DNA from: Cryobacterium psychrophilum
GTDB taxonomy: Bacteria; Actinomycetota; Actinomycetes; Actinomycetales; Microbacteriaceae
NCBI RefSeq assembly: GCF_004365915.1
Contig: NZ_SODI01000001.1
Span: 1,736,001-1,800,000 of the forward strand
Reading direction: 5' to 3'
DNA length: 64,000 bases
Translations under genes and position numbers: made by a program
Notes under the pieces: model-generated
Told to the model about the DNA's origin: nothing
The model's database searches: none
What the model saw: only the letters and a program-made list of their open reading frames with translations
Shown: in pieces, positions 39,589-48,539 of the stretch
Layout: each line of letters begins with the position of its first letter
Numbering within the stretch: position 1 is the first letter of the stretch

Positions 39589-40485
39589 TCAGGCAAAGGT
39601 TGCCAGCCAGTGCGACGACATGAAATCGGGTGCAACGGCGGCGGCGAGACCGGCGCGCAACAGCGGCTCGAGTGCCGTTCGCAGCGTGGACGCGCCTTCT
39701 GAACGGATGCCTGCATCCCAGCCCCCTGCGCCCTCAAGCGCTGCGAGAATGCGCGCGATCTGCCCTGCGCGTGACAGGTTCAGGCCGTGCAGGTGCACGA
39801 AATAACCGTCGCTCTCGTCGGTCACCCGAACAGGTTTGAGGATGCGCGAGTCGGCGGCCAGACCGGGCAGGAACGCGGTGAACCAGTCGGCGAACTCGTG
39901 CGGACCGAGGACGCGGCGCACGGGCCACTCGGCGGTAGCCGTCCATGCCACCACGAGGTCGGCGACCACGTCGACGAGGGGGTCAAGGGCGTGGCCCCAC
40001 GCGCGAATCCGGGCATCCGTTGACTCGGCGCACACAGTCGCGAGCCGCAGCAGCCAGGCCCAGCCGTACGGCCGCTCCCAGCTGGGGTTTGAGCGCAGAT
40101 ACTCGGCTTCGACCAGCAGCTTCTCTGGCATGAGGGTGGCGGCGAGCGCGGCGCGGATTGCGGCATCACGGTCGGCGGACACGCCGTGCTCGAGCAGCGT
40201 GACCCCGAGATAGTGCATGTGCACGCAGGAATGCCAGTCGAAGGATGTGAAGAAGGCGAGGTGAATCTCGTGCGGAAGAGGCCGGTCCTCGGCGCTCCGG
40301 GTGGTGTGATGCGCCGAGTGCGGGAACGGGCGGGCCAGGTTGTCGAGCACGATGTCGGCATAGCGCGGCGCCATGGCGGCCAACTGGGCAACCGCATCGA
40401 ACGCCACCCACGGCGCACGTGTGGCGGCTGCCGCACTCGGCAGAGCGTGATGCCCCGGCGCCTTCGCCTTCGGCCTGTCGGTCAT
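39589..40485 (-). CDS. DUF2891 family protein
   Basis: 298 residues. It carries the family landmarks FFTSFDWHSCVHMHYLGVTLL and ERPYGWAWLLRLATVC, given here as FDWHSCVHMHY and ERPYGWAWLL, plus HEFADWFTAFLPGL. The fold is expected to be an all-alpha toroid like other DUF2891 members. No signal peptide; function not known to me. Single gene, downstream of the pseudogene region, 186 bp from the next gene; that gap has no gene. Confidence 0.85.
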   Translation of the reverse strand: MTDRPKAKAPGHHALPSAAAATRAPWVAFDAVAQLAAMAPRYADIVLDNLARPFPHSAHHTTRSAEDRPLPHEIHLAFFTSFDWHSCVHMHYLGVTLLEHGVSADRDAAIRAALAATLMPEKLLVEAEYLRSNPSWERPYGWAWLLRLATVCAESTDARIRAWGHALDPLVDVVADLVVAWTATAEWPVRRVLGPHEFADWFTAFLPGLAADSRILKPVRVTDESDGYFVHLHGLNLSRAGQIARILAALEGAGGWDAGIRSEGASTLRTALEPLLRAGLAAAVAPDFMSSHWLATFA

Positions 40486-40671
40486 GGTCCCCGATCCTGA
40501 TCTGCCTTCGCTCGTTGCGTGCCTTGCGGCTTAAAACACAATCGGGACGGGAAGCATCCGCTGGCCCCATCGCACGACGCAGGGCAAAGAAGGGGCGCCG
40601 AGTCAGAAGCGGCAACGGCCGGCGCCGTTCGCAGATCCTCACGCGACCGCTTCGATCACGCGGCAGCGCGA

Positions 40672-40959
40672 TCAGCTCTGCGGCGTGCGGGGTGAGAAAG
40701 CGGTCAGGAGTTCACCGATGCGGTGGTCGCTGTCGAGGGGGTGCCGCAGGGGCATGGCGGTGTTCAGGAGATAGCTGTTGCGGCGGCCCTCGCGCACGCG
40801 CTCAAGGTATCCGGCCTCTTCTAGTTCGGTGACAATGCGTTGCGCGGCGCGCTCCGTGACCCCCACCATTTCCGCGATATCGCGCAGTCGAGTGTTCGGG
40901 TTCTTGGACACGCAGAGCAGAACGTGGGCGTGATTGGTCAGAAATGTCCAGTGCGCCAT
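40672..40959 (-). CDS. small winged-helix transcriptional regulator (MarR/ArsR-like)
   Basis: 95 residues. A single winged helix-turn-helix: LLCVSKNPNTRLRDIAEMVGVTERAAQRIVTELEEAGYLERVREGRRNSY, in which RLRDIAEMVGVTERAAQRIV is the helix-turn-helix. It lacks metal-binding cysteines. It is divergent from dabB, across 109 bp of unusually AT-rich sequence, so it is the likely regulator of the inorganic-carbon operon, and of itself (inference). Confidence 0.75.
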   Translation of the reverse strand: MAHWTFLTNHAHVLLCVSKNPNTRLRDIAEMVGVTERAAQRIVTELEEAGYLERVREGRRNSYLLNTAMPLRHPLDSDHRIGELLTAFSPRTPQS

Positions 40960-41068
40960 GCACCGATCCTACTAGTGATGGCAGGAAGTATCTCCAAACG
41001 CTTCTCCTGAATTACATTACGTGCTATCGTTTTCTTGTTTTCGTTGACAGGTTATTAAGGAGTCCCCA

Positions 41069-42613
41069 ATGGTCGAAACGGCGCTAGTGGCGTGCATACT
41101 GACAGCCCTGCTGCTGGCGATAATCAGCGGAGCCGTGGTGGGGCGTTGGTCGGCGGATGGGGCGGCCCGATGGGCCGCCTCCCTCGCACTCATCGGGTGG
41201 GTTGCGTCGATCTGGCTCATTCTTCTCCGCCTGACAGCGCCCGCTGCTCCGACCGGAGACGTGCTGATGGTGTGGCCAGGTGCGCTGATCGTGGACGGGT
41301 TGTCGCTCCTGATGCTGGTCTTTGTGTTGGGATTGAGCGCGCTGATCCAGTTCTTCGCCGTGCGTTACCTTCGCGGGGATACCCGACAGGTGTGGTTTGT
41401 CGTCACCGTCAATCTTGTGACGGCGTTCACCGCTCTGATGGTGTGCACCACCACGGTCCTTGGCTTCGCGATCGCCTGGGTGGCGGCAGGTGCAAGTCTG
41501 ATCGCGTTGCTGGCCACCTATCCGCACCTGTCTCAGGCCCGTGATGGGGTGCGCCGAACCGCCGTGCGATTTCTGATCGGCGATCTTCCTTTCGTCGTGG
41601 CCGTGACGGCGCTCATGGTTGCGGCCGGCGGGGACGTGCCCCTCACCGATCTTGGTGAAAGGCTGGCCGAGTTACCGGCTTCTCTTGCCACGGTGGTTGC
41701 AATCCTGTTGGTGATACCGGCGCTCGCACGATCCAGTCAGGTGCCGTTCCACGGTTGGCTGCCGGCGACGCTGGCCGCCCCAACCCCGGTGTCCGCGCTG
41801 ATGCACGCCGGGGTTGTCAACGCTGGCGCGATCCTGATACTGCGCTTCTCGCCCGCGATCGGCGAATCCGTTGCGGCGATGACAGTACTTTTCTCCGCGG
41901 GGGCACTGACATTGGGGTATGCGTCTGCGGTTCGGTTGATCAAACCGGATGTGAAGGGTCGCCTCGTTTTCTCCACCATGGCGCAGATGGGCTTCATGAT
42001 GCTCGCTTGCGGCATGGGAGCATTCGCTGCCGCTGTGTTCCATCTCATCGCCCACGGACTCTTCAAATCCGCCCTGTTCCTCGGTGCTGGATCCGGTGTG
42101 GAAAGAGAGGCCACCCAGCGGTCGTGGCCGACCCGTCTGGTCACCCGCTGGCCCCAGGCAGCTGCATCCCTCGCGCTGGCAGTGGTTGTACCGATCGGGT
42201 CGATTGTCGCGGCCCGCTTTCTCCTCGGTATCGAGCTGTCGCCTGCGAGTCAGGCACTCCAACTGTTCGTCGTCTTCACCGCCGCAGTGGCTCTCGGAAC
42301 CACGCTCTGGACGCACTTTTCGGCCAGCACGGCTCTCGTCGGGAGCAGCGCAATCATCGGGTTGACCTTCGGATACACCGCTCTCATCAACGCATTCGAT
42401 ACTGCCCTGAAATTCGCACCGGTACCTGCTGCGGTAAACGCGTGGTGGCTGCTCGTCCCGGGTGCCGCACTTTTCGCACTCCCGCTGCTGCGGCGGTTCC
42501 CGTCAGGCAACCGTGTCAGCCACCGTCTCTATGCCCTCACCCTCGCCGCCGGGACCCCGATCGCGGGTCCGCAGCGGCAACCGAATGCTGTTCCTGAAGG
42601 AGCCTTGTCATGA
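41069..42613 (+). CDS. dabB: DabB-like proton-conducting membrane subunit
   Basis: 514 residues with about 13 membrane segments, homologous in type to NuoL/MrpA antiporter-like subunits. The core motifs are VPFHGWLPATLAAPTPVSALMHAGVVNAG (ends: VPFHGWLPATL, PVSALMHAG) with the Lys/His proton path residues SALMHAG and LIAHGLFKSALFLGAGS. In DAB systems this subunit couples the proton gradient to hydration of CO2 by DabA. The stop overlaps the dabA start by 4 nt. AAGGAG precedes the ATG. First gene of a four-gene run. Confidence 0.9.
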   Translation: MVETALVACILTALLLAIISGAVVGRWSADGAARWAASLALIGWVASIWLILLRLTAPAAPTGDVLMVWPGALIVDGLSLLMLVFVLGLSALIQFFAVRYLRGDTRQVWFVVTVNLVTAFTALMVCTTTVLGFAIAWVAAGASLIALLATYPHLSQARDGVRRTAVRFLIGDLPFVVAVTALMVAAGGDVPLTDLGERLAELPASLATVVAILLVIPALARSSQVPFHGWLPATLAAPTPVSALMHAGVVNAGAILILRFSPAIGESVAAMTVLFSAGALTLGYASAVRLIKPDVKGRLVFSTMAQMGFMMLACGMGAFAAAVFHLIAHGLFKSALFLGAGSGVEREATQRSWPTRLVTRWPQAAASLALAVVVPIGSIVAARFLLGIELSPASQALQLFVVFTAAVALGTTLWTHFSASTALVGSSAIIGLTFGYTALINAFDTALKFAPVPAAVNAWWLLVPGAALFALPLLRRFPSGNRVSHRLYALTLAAGTPIAGPQRQPNAVPEGALS

Positions 42614-45033
42614 ACCTCGAGATTAGGGCGGCAGTGGCCCGCGCCACCCGCACAGTCATCCCGCAATGGCCGCTGTCGTCGTTCATCGCGGTCAACCCAT
42701 TGGGCGCGCACGAATTCGAAGATTTCGACCGGGTCGCGACCACTCGACCACGGAAGGCGTTCCTGGCCGACTATGAAACCGGGCGAATCACCGACCGTGA
42801 TCTGACGACGGCGGTCCTGCAGCGTGTCCCCGAATTGACCGGCGCGGGAAACGTTGCCCTCGGCAACCGAGTGTGGACGGCGGCCGAACTTGTGGCGGCT
42901 GAACTGGTTCACGCCGACCATCATGGGATGGCGCCCTCGACGACAACTGAGCCTGACATCGTGGATGAGCTCGTGTCGAAATGGATTGCCGCCTACCTCG
43001 ACCCGCACCCACTGTGGGAGATGCCAAACCGCCATCAGGGTCTGTGGGCGGCATGGACGGCCATGGGCTGCTACGACCCCCACCTCTCTGGAACGGCACA
43101 ACGACGGCTCCGCGACCTGCCACACACCGCCGACGAGGGGCTCGCACACGCGCTCACGATGCTGGGGGTACACGGAAGCCAGACTGAGGCGGTTCTTCAG
43201 CGGGAAGCGCAACGACTGCCCGGATGGCTTGCACACATCAAGTGGCGGAGCGACCACGTCGGGGATATCGACGTGACCTCGTATCTGGCCATCCGCACCA
43301 CTCTGAGGTGGGCGCTCGGCCTGCCCGCACCAGATGAGACAGCCACTCACCTGCCTGAATCGGCCACCGTGTGGGAGCGAGCCGCGTCGATCATCTCGAT
43401 ACTGTCGGAGTCTCCCGCATCGCCCGACACGCTCGCCCATGTGGCCCGCATTCTGGGTCTGCATCCCCCGCAGTTTCACGCATTCACGTGGCAGAACGCC
43501 TATGAAGATCACTATCGGCGGCAGCTCCTGGCCTCGCTATCCACAACAGCCAGCGGTCCCGCCGATCCAAGGTCACAGGTGGTGATGTGCATCGATGTGC
43601 GGTCGGAGGGTATGCGCCGCCACCTCGAAGCCGATCCCTCAATCGAGACCTACGGTTTTGCCGGATTCTTCGGAGTGCCGATCCGCTTTGCCCGTTACCA
43701 GGCCAGGGGCAGCATCGACGCCGTTCCCGCACTCCTTGCTGCTCGCCATATGGTGACCGAGGCCACGACCGACCTGCATCTCGCTCGGCGTCGTACGAGT
43801 GCGCTTCGGCTTCGGGATGCTTTCGCTGCCGGAGTGCATGCCGGTGAGACGGTCCCGGCGGCACCCTTTGCGCTGGCCGAGACGCTCGGCTGGTTCCTCG
43901 GGGCAGGCACTTTGCTTCGTACACTCTGGCCCAGCAGCACCCACACCGTGAAACGGCTCCGCCGACACACAACACCCACCATCTCCACACACGTGACCAT
44001 CGCGGATGCCTTCACCCTCGACGAGCGGGTCGCTTTTGCCGAGACGGGCATTCGCATGATGGGCCTGGATCGCTTCGCCCCGCTCATCATTCTGGCCGGC
44101 CACGGGTCGACCAGCACCAACAATCTGTACCAGTCCGCGCTGGACTGCGGAGCCTGCGGTGGAAACCCGGGAGCCGCCAATGCCAGAGCTGCGGCCGCGA
44201 TCTTCAACGACCCCGACGTACGCCGCCTTCTTGCTCACCGGGGACTCTCGATCCCGGACACAAGCTTCTTCGTGGCAGCAGAACACAACACCATGTCCGA
44301 TCGCATCGACATATTTGATCACCATCTGATTCCCCGGAGCCACACGGTTGCCGTCAGCGATTTCCTGCACGCCCAAACAACGGCTTCCAATCTGCTCGTG
44401 GCCGAGCGATCAACACAACTTCCCGGCGCGACAGGACACTCCACCGCACGTGTGCGCCAACGCGCGCACGACTGGGCGGAGGTGTATCCGGAGCTCGGTC
44501 TCGCCGGCAATTCGGCCATGATCATCGGTCCCCGCGAGATGACGCGGGGAGTCGATCTCAAGCGACGCGTCTTCTTGCACTCCTACCGACCGGAATGTGA
44601 CCTCGACGGTTCGGCACTGGAAACGATCATGACAGCTCCCTTGGTTGTCGCCCAATGGATCAATCACCAGTACTACTTCTCCACCGTCGACCAGAACCGC
44701 TGGGGGGCCGGCACGAAGACCCTCCACAACGCGATCGGAACGATCGGCGTGCTTTCCGGTCACACGGGCGACCTCCAGTCCGGCCTGCCGCTTCAGTCGG
44801 TGGCCATCGGCACCACGGGCCTGCACGAACTTATGCGGCTGAGCGTACTCATTCAGGCACCCCTTGACCGAATCGGCACCATCATCTCGCGCAACCAGGT
44901 TCTTCGGCACCTTTTCGACAACAACTGGATCACCCTTACCGCGCGCAACGACCAGAACAGCCCGTGGCGCCGGTACAGCACCTACGGGTGGTTCCCTGAG
45001 CCGCACCTCGACCCAACCACTCAAGGAGAGTAA
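42610..45033 (+). CDS. dabA: DabA (DUF2309) inorganic-carbon transporter subunit, carbonic-anhydrase-like
   Basis: 807 residues. Family DabA/UPF0753. The zinc-site set of beta-carbonic-anhydrase type can be placed: Cys 327 and Asp 329 in VVMCIDVRSEGMRRHLE, His 498 in LAGHGSTSTNN and Cys 513 in ALDCGACGG. Spacing (Cys-x-Asp, His to Cys 15) equals that of the Halothiobacillus DabA site. N-terminal landmarks are VNPLGAHEFEDF, and C-terminal TGDLQSGLPLQSV. It is soluble and membrane-associated via DabB. Together they accumulate bicarbonate in the cytoplasm using the proton motive force. All catalytic residues are present, so it should be active. Confidence 0.95.
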   Translation: MNLEIRAAVARATRTVIPQWPLSSFIAVNPLGAHEFEDFDRVATTRPRKAFLADYETGRITDRDLTTAVLQRVPELTGAGNVALGNRVWTAAELVAAELVHADHHGMAPSTTTEPDIVDELVSKWIAAYLDPHPLWEMPNRHQGLWAAWTAMGCYDPHLSGTAQRRLRDLPHTADEGLAHALTMLGVHGSQTEAVLQREAQRLPGWLAHIKWRSDHVGDIDVTSYLAIRTTLRWALGLPAPDETATHLPESATVWERAASIISILSESPASPDTLAHVARILGLHPPQFHAFTWQNAYEDHYRRQLLASLSTTASGPADPRSQVVMCIDVRSEGMRRHLEADPSIETYGFAGFFGVPIRFARYQARGSIDAVPALLAARHMVTEATTDLHLARRRTSALRLRDAFAAGVHAGETVPAAPFALAETLGWFLGAGTLLRTLWPSSTHTVKRLRRHTTPTISTHVTIADAFTLDERVAFAETGIRMMGLDRFAPLIILAGHGSTSTNNLYQSALDCGACGGNPGAANARAAAAIFNDPDVRRLLAHRGLSIPDTSFFVAAEHNTMSDRIDIFDHHLIPRSHTVAVSDFLHAQTTASNLLVAERSTQLPGATGHSTARVRQRAHDWAEVYPELGLAGNSAMIIGPREMTRGVDLKRRVFLHSYRPECDLDGSALETIMTAPLVVAQWINHQYYFSTVDQNRWGAGTKTLHNAIGTIGVLSGHTGDLQSGLPLQSVAIGTTGLHELMRLSVLIQAPLDRIGTIISRNQVLRHLFDNNWITLTARNDQNSPWRRYSTYGWFPEPHLDPTTQGE

Positions 45034-45035
45034 CC

Positions 45036-45353
45036 ATGGAATCACTCACAAAAATGACGCGCATCGAGATCGTGATCCCGGGTCGCGACGCAGCGCCGGT
45101 AAGGGAACTCATCACCTCTGCCGGAGCCACCGGCTACACGGCGGTCTCCGGTGTCTCTGGGCTCGGGCACCACGGAGCCCACTCGGGCGTTTTGCTGTTC
45201 AACGAGTACGACATGCTCACCATGCTCATCACGGTGCTGCCACCGGAAAAAGCACCGGCGCTCATCGACGCCGTCCGCCACCTCCTCGAGGGTGGCCACG
45301 GAGTCATGTTTGTCGCGGAAACCTATGTCAGCAGACCCGAGTACTTCGTATGA
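45036..45353 (+). CDS. PII-like regulatory protein of the Dab operon
   Basis: 105 residues, PII/CPII-like fold: EIVIPGRDAAPVRELITSAGATGYT, of which VRELITSAGATGYT is the conserved helix and T-loop start, then GLGHHGAHS in the T-loop and LFNEYDMLTMLITVLPPE. It probably binds a small effector (adenyl nucleotide, bicarbonate) and gates DabAB, as PII-like proteins do for other bicarbonate transporters such as SbtA. It starts 2 bp after dabA, with GGAG, and overlaps the DUF6671 gene by 4 nt. Confidence 0.85.
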   Translation: MESLTKMTRIEIVIPGRDAAPVRELITSAGATGYTAVSGVSGLGHHGAHSGVLLFNEYDMLTMLITVLPPEKAPALIDAVRHLLEGGHGVMFVAETYVSRPEYFV

Positions 45354-46189
45354 GCACCCTCCCATACGCGGGCGCAAGGGTTGCGTTCGCCACCATGCAC
45401 GGCAAAGAGCAACTCGCCCAGGGCCCGTTTTACGACACTCTGGGCGCCGGTGTGGTCGCACCCACGGGCCTGGATACTGATCAGTTCGGCACTTTCTCCG
45501 GAGAGATTGTCCGCACCCTCAGCCCTCGAGCCGCCGCGCAGGTGAAAGCACGGCTCGGCATGCACCTGGCCGACACCCCGTACGGACTCGCCTCGGAGGG
45601 CAGCTTCAGCTCCGGCCTCGGATTTCTGGTCGAACACCACGAGGTGCTGCTCTTCATTGACGAGATTCGCGGGCTCGAACTGGTCGAAGCCACCATCGCC
45701 ACTTCCCCGCTGCCGCCCGCGAGACCGATAGCAACCGTCGATGCCGCACTCACATATGCAACGGCAATCGGATATCCCGCACAGGGCCTGATTCTTCGCG
45801 GCGGCGCGGCAGGCGAGATCATCCACAAGAACCTCAACTCGCTCGAGGCTCTACGAAGCGCAATGAGCCAGCTGCTCCTCCACACACCTGGCCGCCCCAT
45901 CGTCATCTCGCCCGACTACCGAGCACATCGCTGCGCCTCTCGAGCTGCGGTCATCATCACACTCGCCGAGAACATGGCCAGGCGGCTTGCCACCCCCTGC
46001 GCACGCTGTCACACACCGGGTTTCGGACAGGTCGGCATCGAACGCGGTTTGCCCTGCTCTGACTGCGGCGAGCCCACCCGCGTCATCGCCGCCGATATCT
46101 TCGGCTGCGGAAACTGCCCTCACACCCTTCGCACCGCCCGTGCGAGCCGGGTCGCCGCACCTCAGTGGTGCGACTCCTGCAACCCGTAA
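45350..46189 (+). CDS. DUF6671-type protein with C-terminal zinc-ribbon cysteines
   Basis: 279 residues from the ATG at 45350, overlapping the PII-like stop (ATGA). The frame is open further upstream within dabA, but that is a shadow. The N-terminal part (YAGARVAFATMHGKEQ, GTFSGEI, LGMHLADTPYGLASEGSF) matches proteins I know as DUF6671. The C-terminus has four CxxC pairs (CARC, CSDC, CGNC, CDSC) for two zinc ribbons. Function unknown. Coupled translation with the PII-like gene ties it to inorganic carbon uptake, perhaps as a regulatory or maturation partner. Confidence 0.75.
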   Translation: MSTLPYAGARVAFATMHGKEQLAQGPFYDTLGAGVVAPTGLDTDQFGTFSGEIVRTLSPRAAAQVKARLGMHLADTPYGLASEGSFSSGLGFLVEHHEVLLFIDEIRGLELVEATIATSPLPPARPIATVDAALTYATAIGYPAQGLILRGGAAGEIIHKNLNSLEALRSAMSQLLLHTPGRPIVISPDYRAHRCASRAAVIITLAENMARRLATPCARCHTPGFGQVGIERGLPCSDCGEPTRVIAADIFGCGNCPHTLRTARASRVAAPQWCDSCNP

Positions 46190-46242
46190 TCGGTCGGCGC
46201 TCGGCGCCAACGGAAACCCACAGCATCCACTTTTAAACCGAA

Positions 46243-46276
46243 GAAGGGGCACCCACCAGACGGTGGATGCCCCTTC
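46243..46276. terminator. bidirectional terminator between Dab operon and DEAD helicase
   Basis: A 15-bp inverted repeat with one wobble (GAAGGGGCACCCACC / GGTGGATGCCCCTTC, loop AGAC), 54 nt past the DUF6671 stop and 17 nt past the helicase stop. It serves two convergent genes. Confidence 0.85.
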
Positions 46277-46292
46277 TCAGGTGAAGCAGATG

Positions 46293-48482
46293 CTAGATGC
46301 TGGCGAGCTCACGCACAGCCTGGTCGCCGGGGCCGGCAGACGTGTAGCTGGCGTCGATCTCTGCACGGTCGAGCAGCTCGTCCATGCGACGCTTGCGCTG
46401 CTTGGGGATGAGCGTCACGACGGTTCCCGTTTTGCCCGCACGGCCGGTGCGGCCGGAACGGTGGAGGTAGGTCTTGTACTCGTCGGGAGCATCGGCCTGG
46501 ATGACCAGGTCGATGTCGTCAACGTGGATTCCGCGAGCCGCGACATCCGTTGCAACCAGAACGTTGACACGTCCGCTGGTGAGCATCTGGAGGTTGCGGG
46601 TACGACGAGCCTGGTTGAGGTCACCGTGAAGGCTCGTGGCCTTCACGCCGACGTCTTCAAGCTGGTCGGCGAGCTGCTCGGCATACGCACGGGTGCGGCT
46701 GAAGATGAGCGTCTTGCCGTCGCGGTTGACGAGCTCTTGGATGATGCGGCTCTTGTCGCGGTGCTCGATGACGAGCACGCGGTGGTCGATCGTGGAGGAA
46801 GCCTGGTCTTCACCGGCGACTTCGTGCACGGCCGGGTTGGTCAGGAATTCCTTGACCAGCGAGGCAACGCCCTTGTCGAGGGTTGCGGAGAAGAGCAGCT
46901 TCTGGCCGCCGGCCTTGGTCGCGCGGAGGATTCGCTGGACGGGCTCGAGGAACCCGAGGTCGCACATGTAGTCGGCCTCGTCAAGAACGGTGATGACAAC
47001 CTCGGAGAGGTCGAGGCGACCCTGCTCCATGAGGTCCTCGATACGACCGGCGGTGCCCACGATGATGTCCACGCCGCGCTGGAGGGCGCTGACCTGACGG
47101 TACTGGGGAACGCCTCCATAGATCTGGGTGGTGAAGAGTCCGACGCTGCGGGCGATGGGCTGCACGGTGCGGTCAATCTGCAGCGCGAGCTCGCGGGTGG
47201 GGGCCAGGATGAGCGCGCGCGGCTTGCGGGCGTGCTTGCGGTCCTTGGCTCCGTTGTTCTCCATGAGCTTCTCCACGAGGGGAGCAGCGAAGGCGATGGT
47301 CTTGCCGGATCCGGTCTTGCCACGGCCGAGAACGTCTCGCCCGGAGAGGACGTCGGGAATGGTTGCGGCCTGGATGGGGAACGGCGCCGGAGCGCCGAGG
47401 GTAGCGAGCTCGCGAACGATGTTCTCGCCGAGGCCCAGGTCGCCGAACGTTACGCCGACAACATCGGATGCCGTCGTGGCGGTGGCTTCGAGACGCTCAA
47501 GTACCACGTCGTCGCCGCCGGCGAAGCTGGGCTTCACGCCGTTGTCGGAGCGCTTCGGGTAGAACGTGCTGTCGCCACCCTCGCCGCGGGCCGGACGGTC
47601 GTTGCGGTCAAAGTTGCGGGGAGCGCGCTCGGCGCGGTCGCCGGTGGACGGACGCTCGCTGCGAGCAGGACGGTCATTGTTGTAGGCCGGGCGGTCCGTG
47701 CGAGGAGCGCGGTCGCCATAGGACGGACGCTCGCTGCGAGCAGGGCGCTCGCTGTTGCGGTCGTTGTTGTACGACGGGCGGTCGTTGCCGTACGACGGGC
47801 GGTCCGTACGAGGAGCGCGGTCGCCATAGGACGGACGCTCGCTGCGAGCAGGACGCTCGCTGTTGCGGTCGTTGTTGTACGACGGGCGGTCCGTACGAGG
47901 AGCGCGGTCGCCATAGGACGGACGCTCGCTGCGAGCAGGACGCTCGCTGTTGCGGTCGTTGTTGTACGACGGGCGGTCGTTGCCGTACGAGGGACGGTCG
48001 TTGCCGTACGAGGGACGGTCGCCACGGGGAGCGCGGTCGTTGTACGACGGGCGGTCTCCGCCGCGAGCAGGACGCTCGCTGTTGCGGTCGTTGTTGTACG
48101 ACGGGCGGTCGTTGCCGTACGAGGGACGGTCGCCACGGGGAGCGCGGTCGTTGTACGACGGGCGGTCTCCGCCGCGAGCAGGACGCTCGCTGTTGCGGTC
48201 GTTGTTGTAGGCAGGACGCTCTGAGCGCTGGCCGGTGGCCGGGCGGTCGTTGCGTGCACCATAAGAGGGACGGTCGCCGTAGCTGCCGCGATCGCTCGCC
48301 GGACGCTCGGCTGCACGGGATGCGCGCTCATCGGCGTTCCAGCGCTGCTTCTTGGGCGCGCCCTCGTCAGCCTTGAATCCGCGGTGTCCGGGGCTTTTGC
48401 TGCCCTGGTTGTTTGATCCGCCACGGTTGGGGCCGCTCTTGGCGGCGTATTTCGGATCGTAATTGTTCTTGCTCTGGGGCAT
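46293..48482 (-). CDS. DEAD-box RNA helicase with long Tyr/Arg-rich N-terminal repeats
   Basis: 729 residues. The helicase core (about 345-700) has the Q-motif region with PFPIQAATIP, Walker A GRGKTGSGKT (386-395), APTREL, GTAGR (Ala in place of the usual Pro), DEAD at 501-504, SAT at 532-534, ATDVAARGIHV and HRSGRTGRAGK. The first 320 residues are disordered and repetitive: 16 copies of RP(S/A)Y in units such as DRPSYNNDRNSERPAR. Usual DEAD helicases have C-terminal, not N-terminal, RG-rich tails. Role: RNA unfolding in ribosome assembly or cold adaptation (family). A short hairpin is in its leader. Confidence 0.93.
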   Translation of the reverse strand: MPQSKNNYDPKYAAKSGPNRGGSNNQGSKSPGHRGFKADEGAPKKQRWNADERASRAAERPASDRGSYGDRPSYGARNDRPATGQRSERPAYNNDRNSERPARGGDRPSYNDRAPRGDRPSYGNDRPSYNNDRNSERPARGGDRPSYNDRAPRGDRPSYGNDRPSYGNDRPSYNNDRNSERPARSERPSYGDRAPRTDRPSYNNDRNSERPARSERPSYGDRAPRTDRPSYGNDRPSYNNDRNSERPARSERPSYGDRAPRTDRPAYNNDRPARSERPSTGDRAERAPRNFDRNDRPARGEGGDSTFYPKRSDNGVKPSFAGGDDVVLERLEATATTASDVVGVTFGDLGLGENIVRELATLGAPAPFPIQAATIPDVLSGRDVLGRGKTGSGKTIAFAAPLVEKLMENNGAKDRKHARKPRALILAPTRELALQIDRTVQPIARSVGLFTTQIYGGVPQYRQVSALQRGVDIIVGTAGRIEDLMEQGRLDLSEVVITVLDEADYMCDLGFLEPVQRILRATKAGGQKLLFSATLDKGVASLVKEFLTNPAVHEVAGEDQASSTIDHRVLVIEHRDKSRIIQELVNRDGKTLIFSRTRAYAEQLADQLEDVGVKATSLHGDLNQARRTRNLQMLTSGRVNVLVATDVAARGIHVDDIDLVIQADAPDEYKTYLHRSGRTGRAGKTGTVVTLIPKQRKRRMDELLDRAEIDASYTSAGPGDQAVRELASI
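47597..48281 (-). repeat. protein-coding tandem repeat region of the helicase
   Basis: About 685 bp of imperfect tandem repeats encoding RPSY(N/G)ND and NSERPAR units, with longer higher-order copies (about 120 to 130 bp blocks repeated almost exactly, for example 47750-47880 against 47930-48060). These are repeats in a coding frame and are not a CRISPR array. Confidence 0.85.
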
Positions 48483-48521
48483 AGAAATGTTCCTGGGTTG
48501 TGTTCAGTACATGGCAGAACA

Positions 48522-48539
48522 ACGTCGCACATGCGACGT
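48522..48539 (-). promoter_or_regulatory. inverted repeat in helicase leader
   Basis: ACGTCGCA / TGCGACGT separated by two bases, 40 nt upstream of the helicase ATG. It may form a hairpin in the mRNA leader or bind a dimeric protein. The whole 259-bp region to the next gene shows no other feature. Confidence 0.4.

Noticed and set aside
44864..45349. N-terminal extension of the DUF6671 frame
   Set aside because: It lies inside dabA and the PII-like gene; the ATG at 45350 overlaps the previous stop as in a coupled operon.
45987..48224. 745-codon rightward open frame opposite the DEAD-box helicase
   Set aside because: It is the complementary strand of the helicase and of its repeat region; the repetitive GC-rich sequence keeps it open. 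No ribosome-binding site or known domain.
47597..48281. Regular repeats that could suggest a CRISPR array
   Set aside because: The units encode RPSY peptides in frame, have no unique spacers of constant length, and no cas genes are near.
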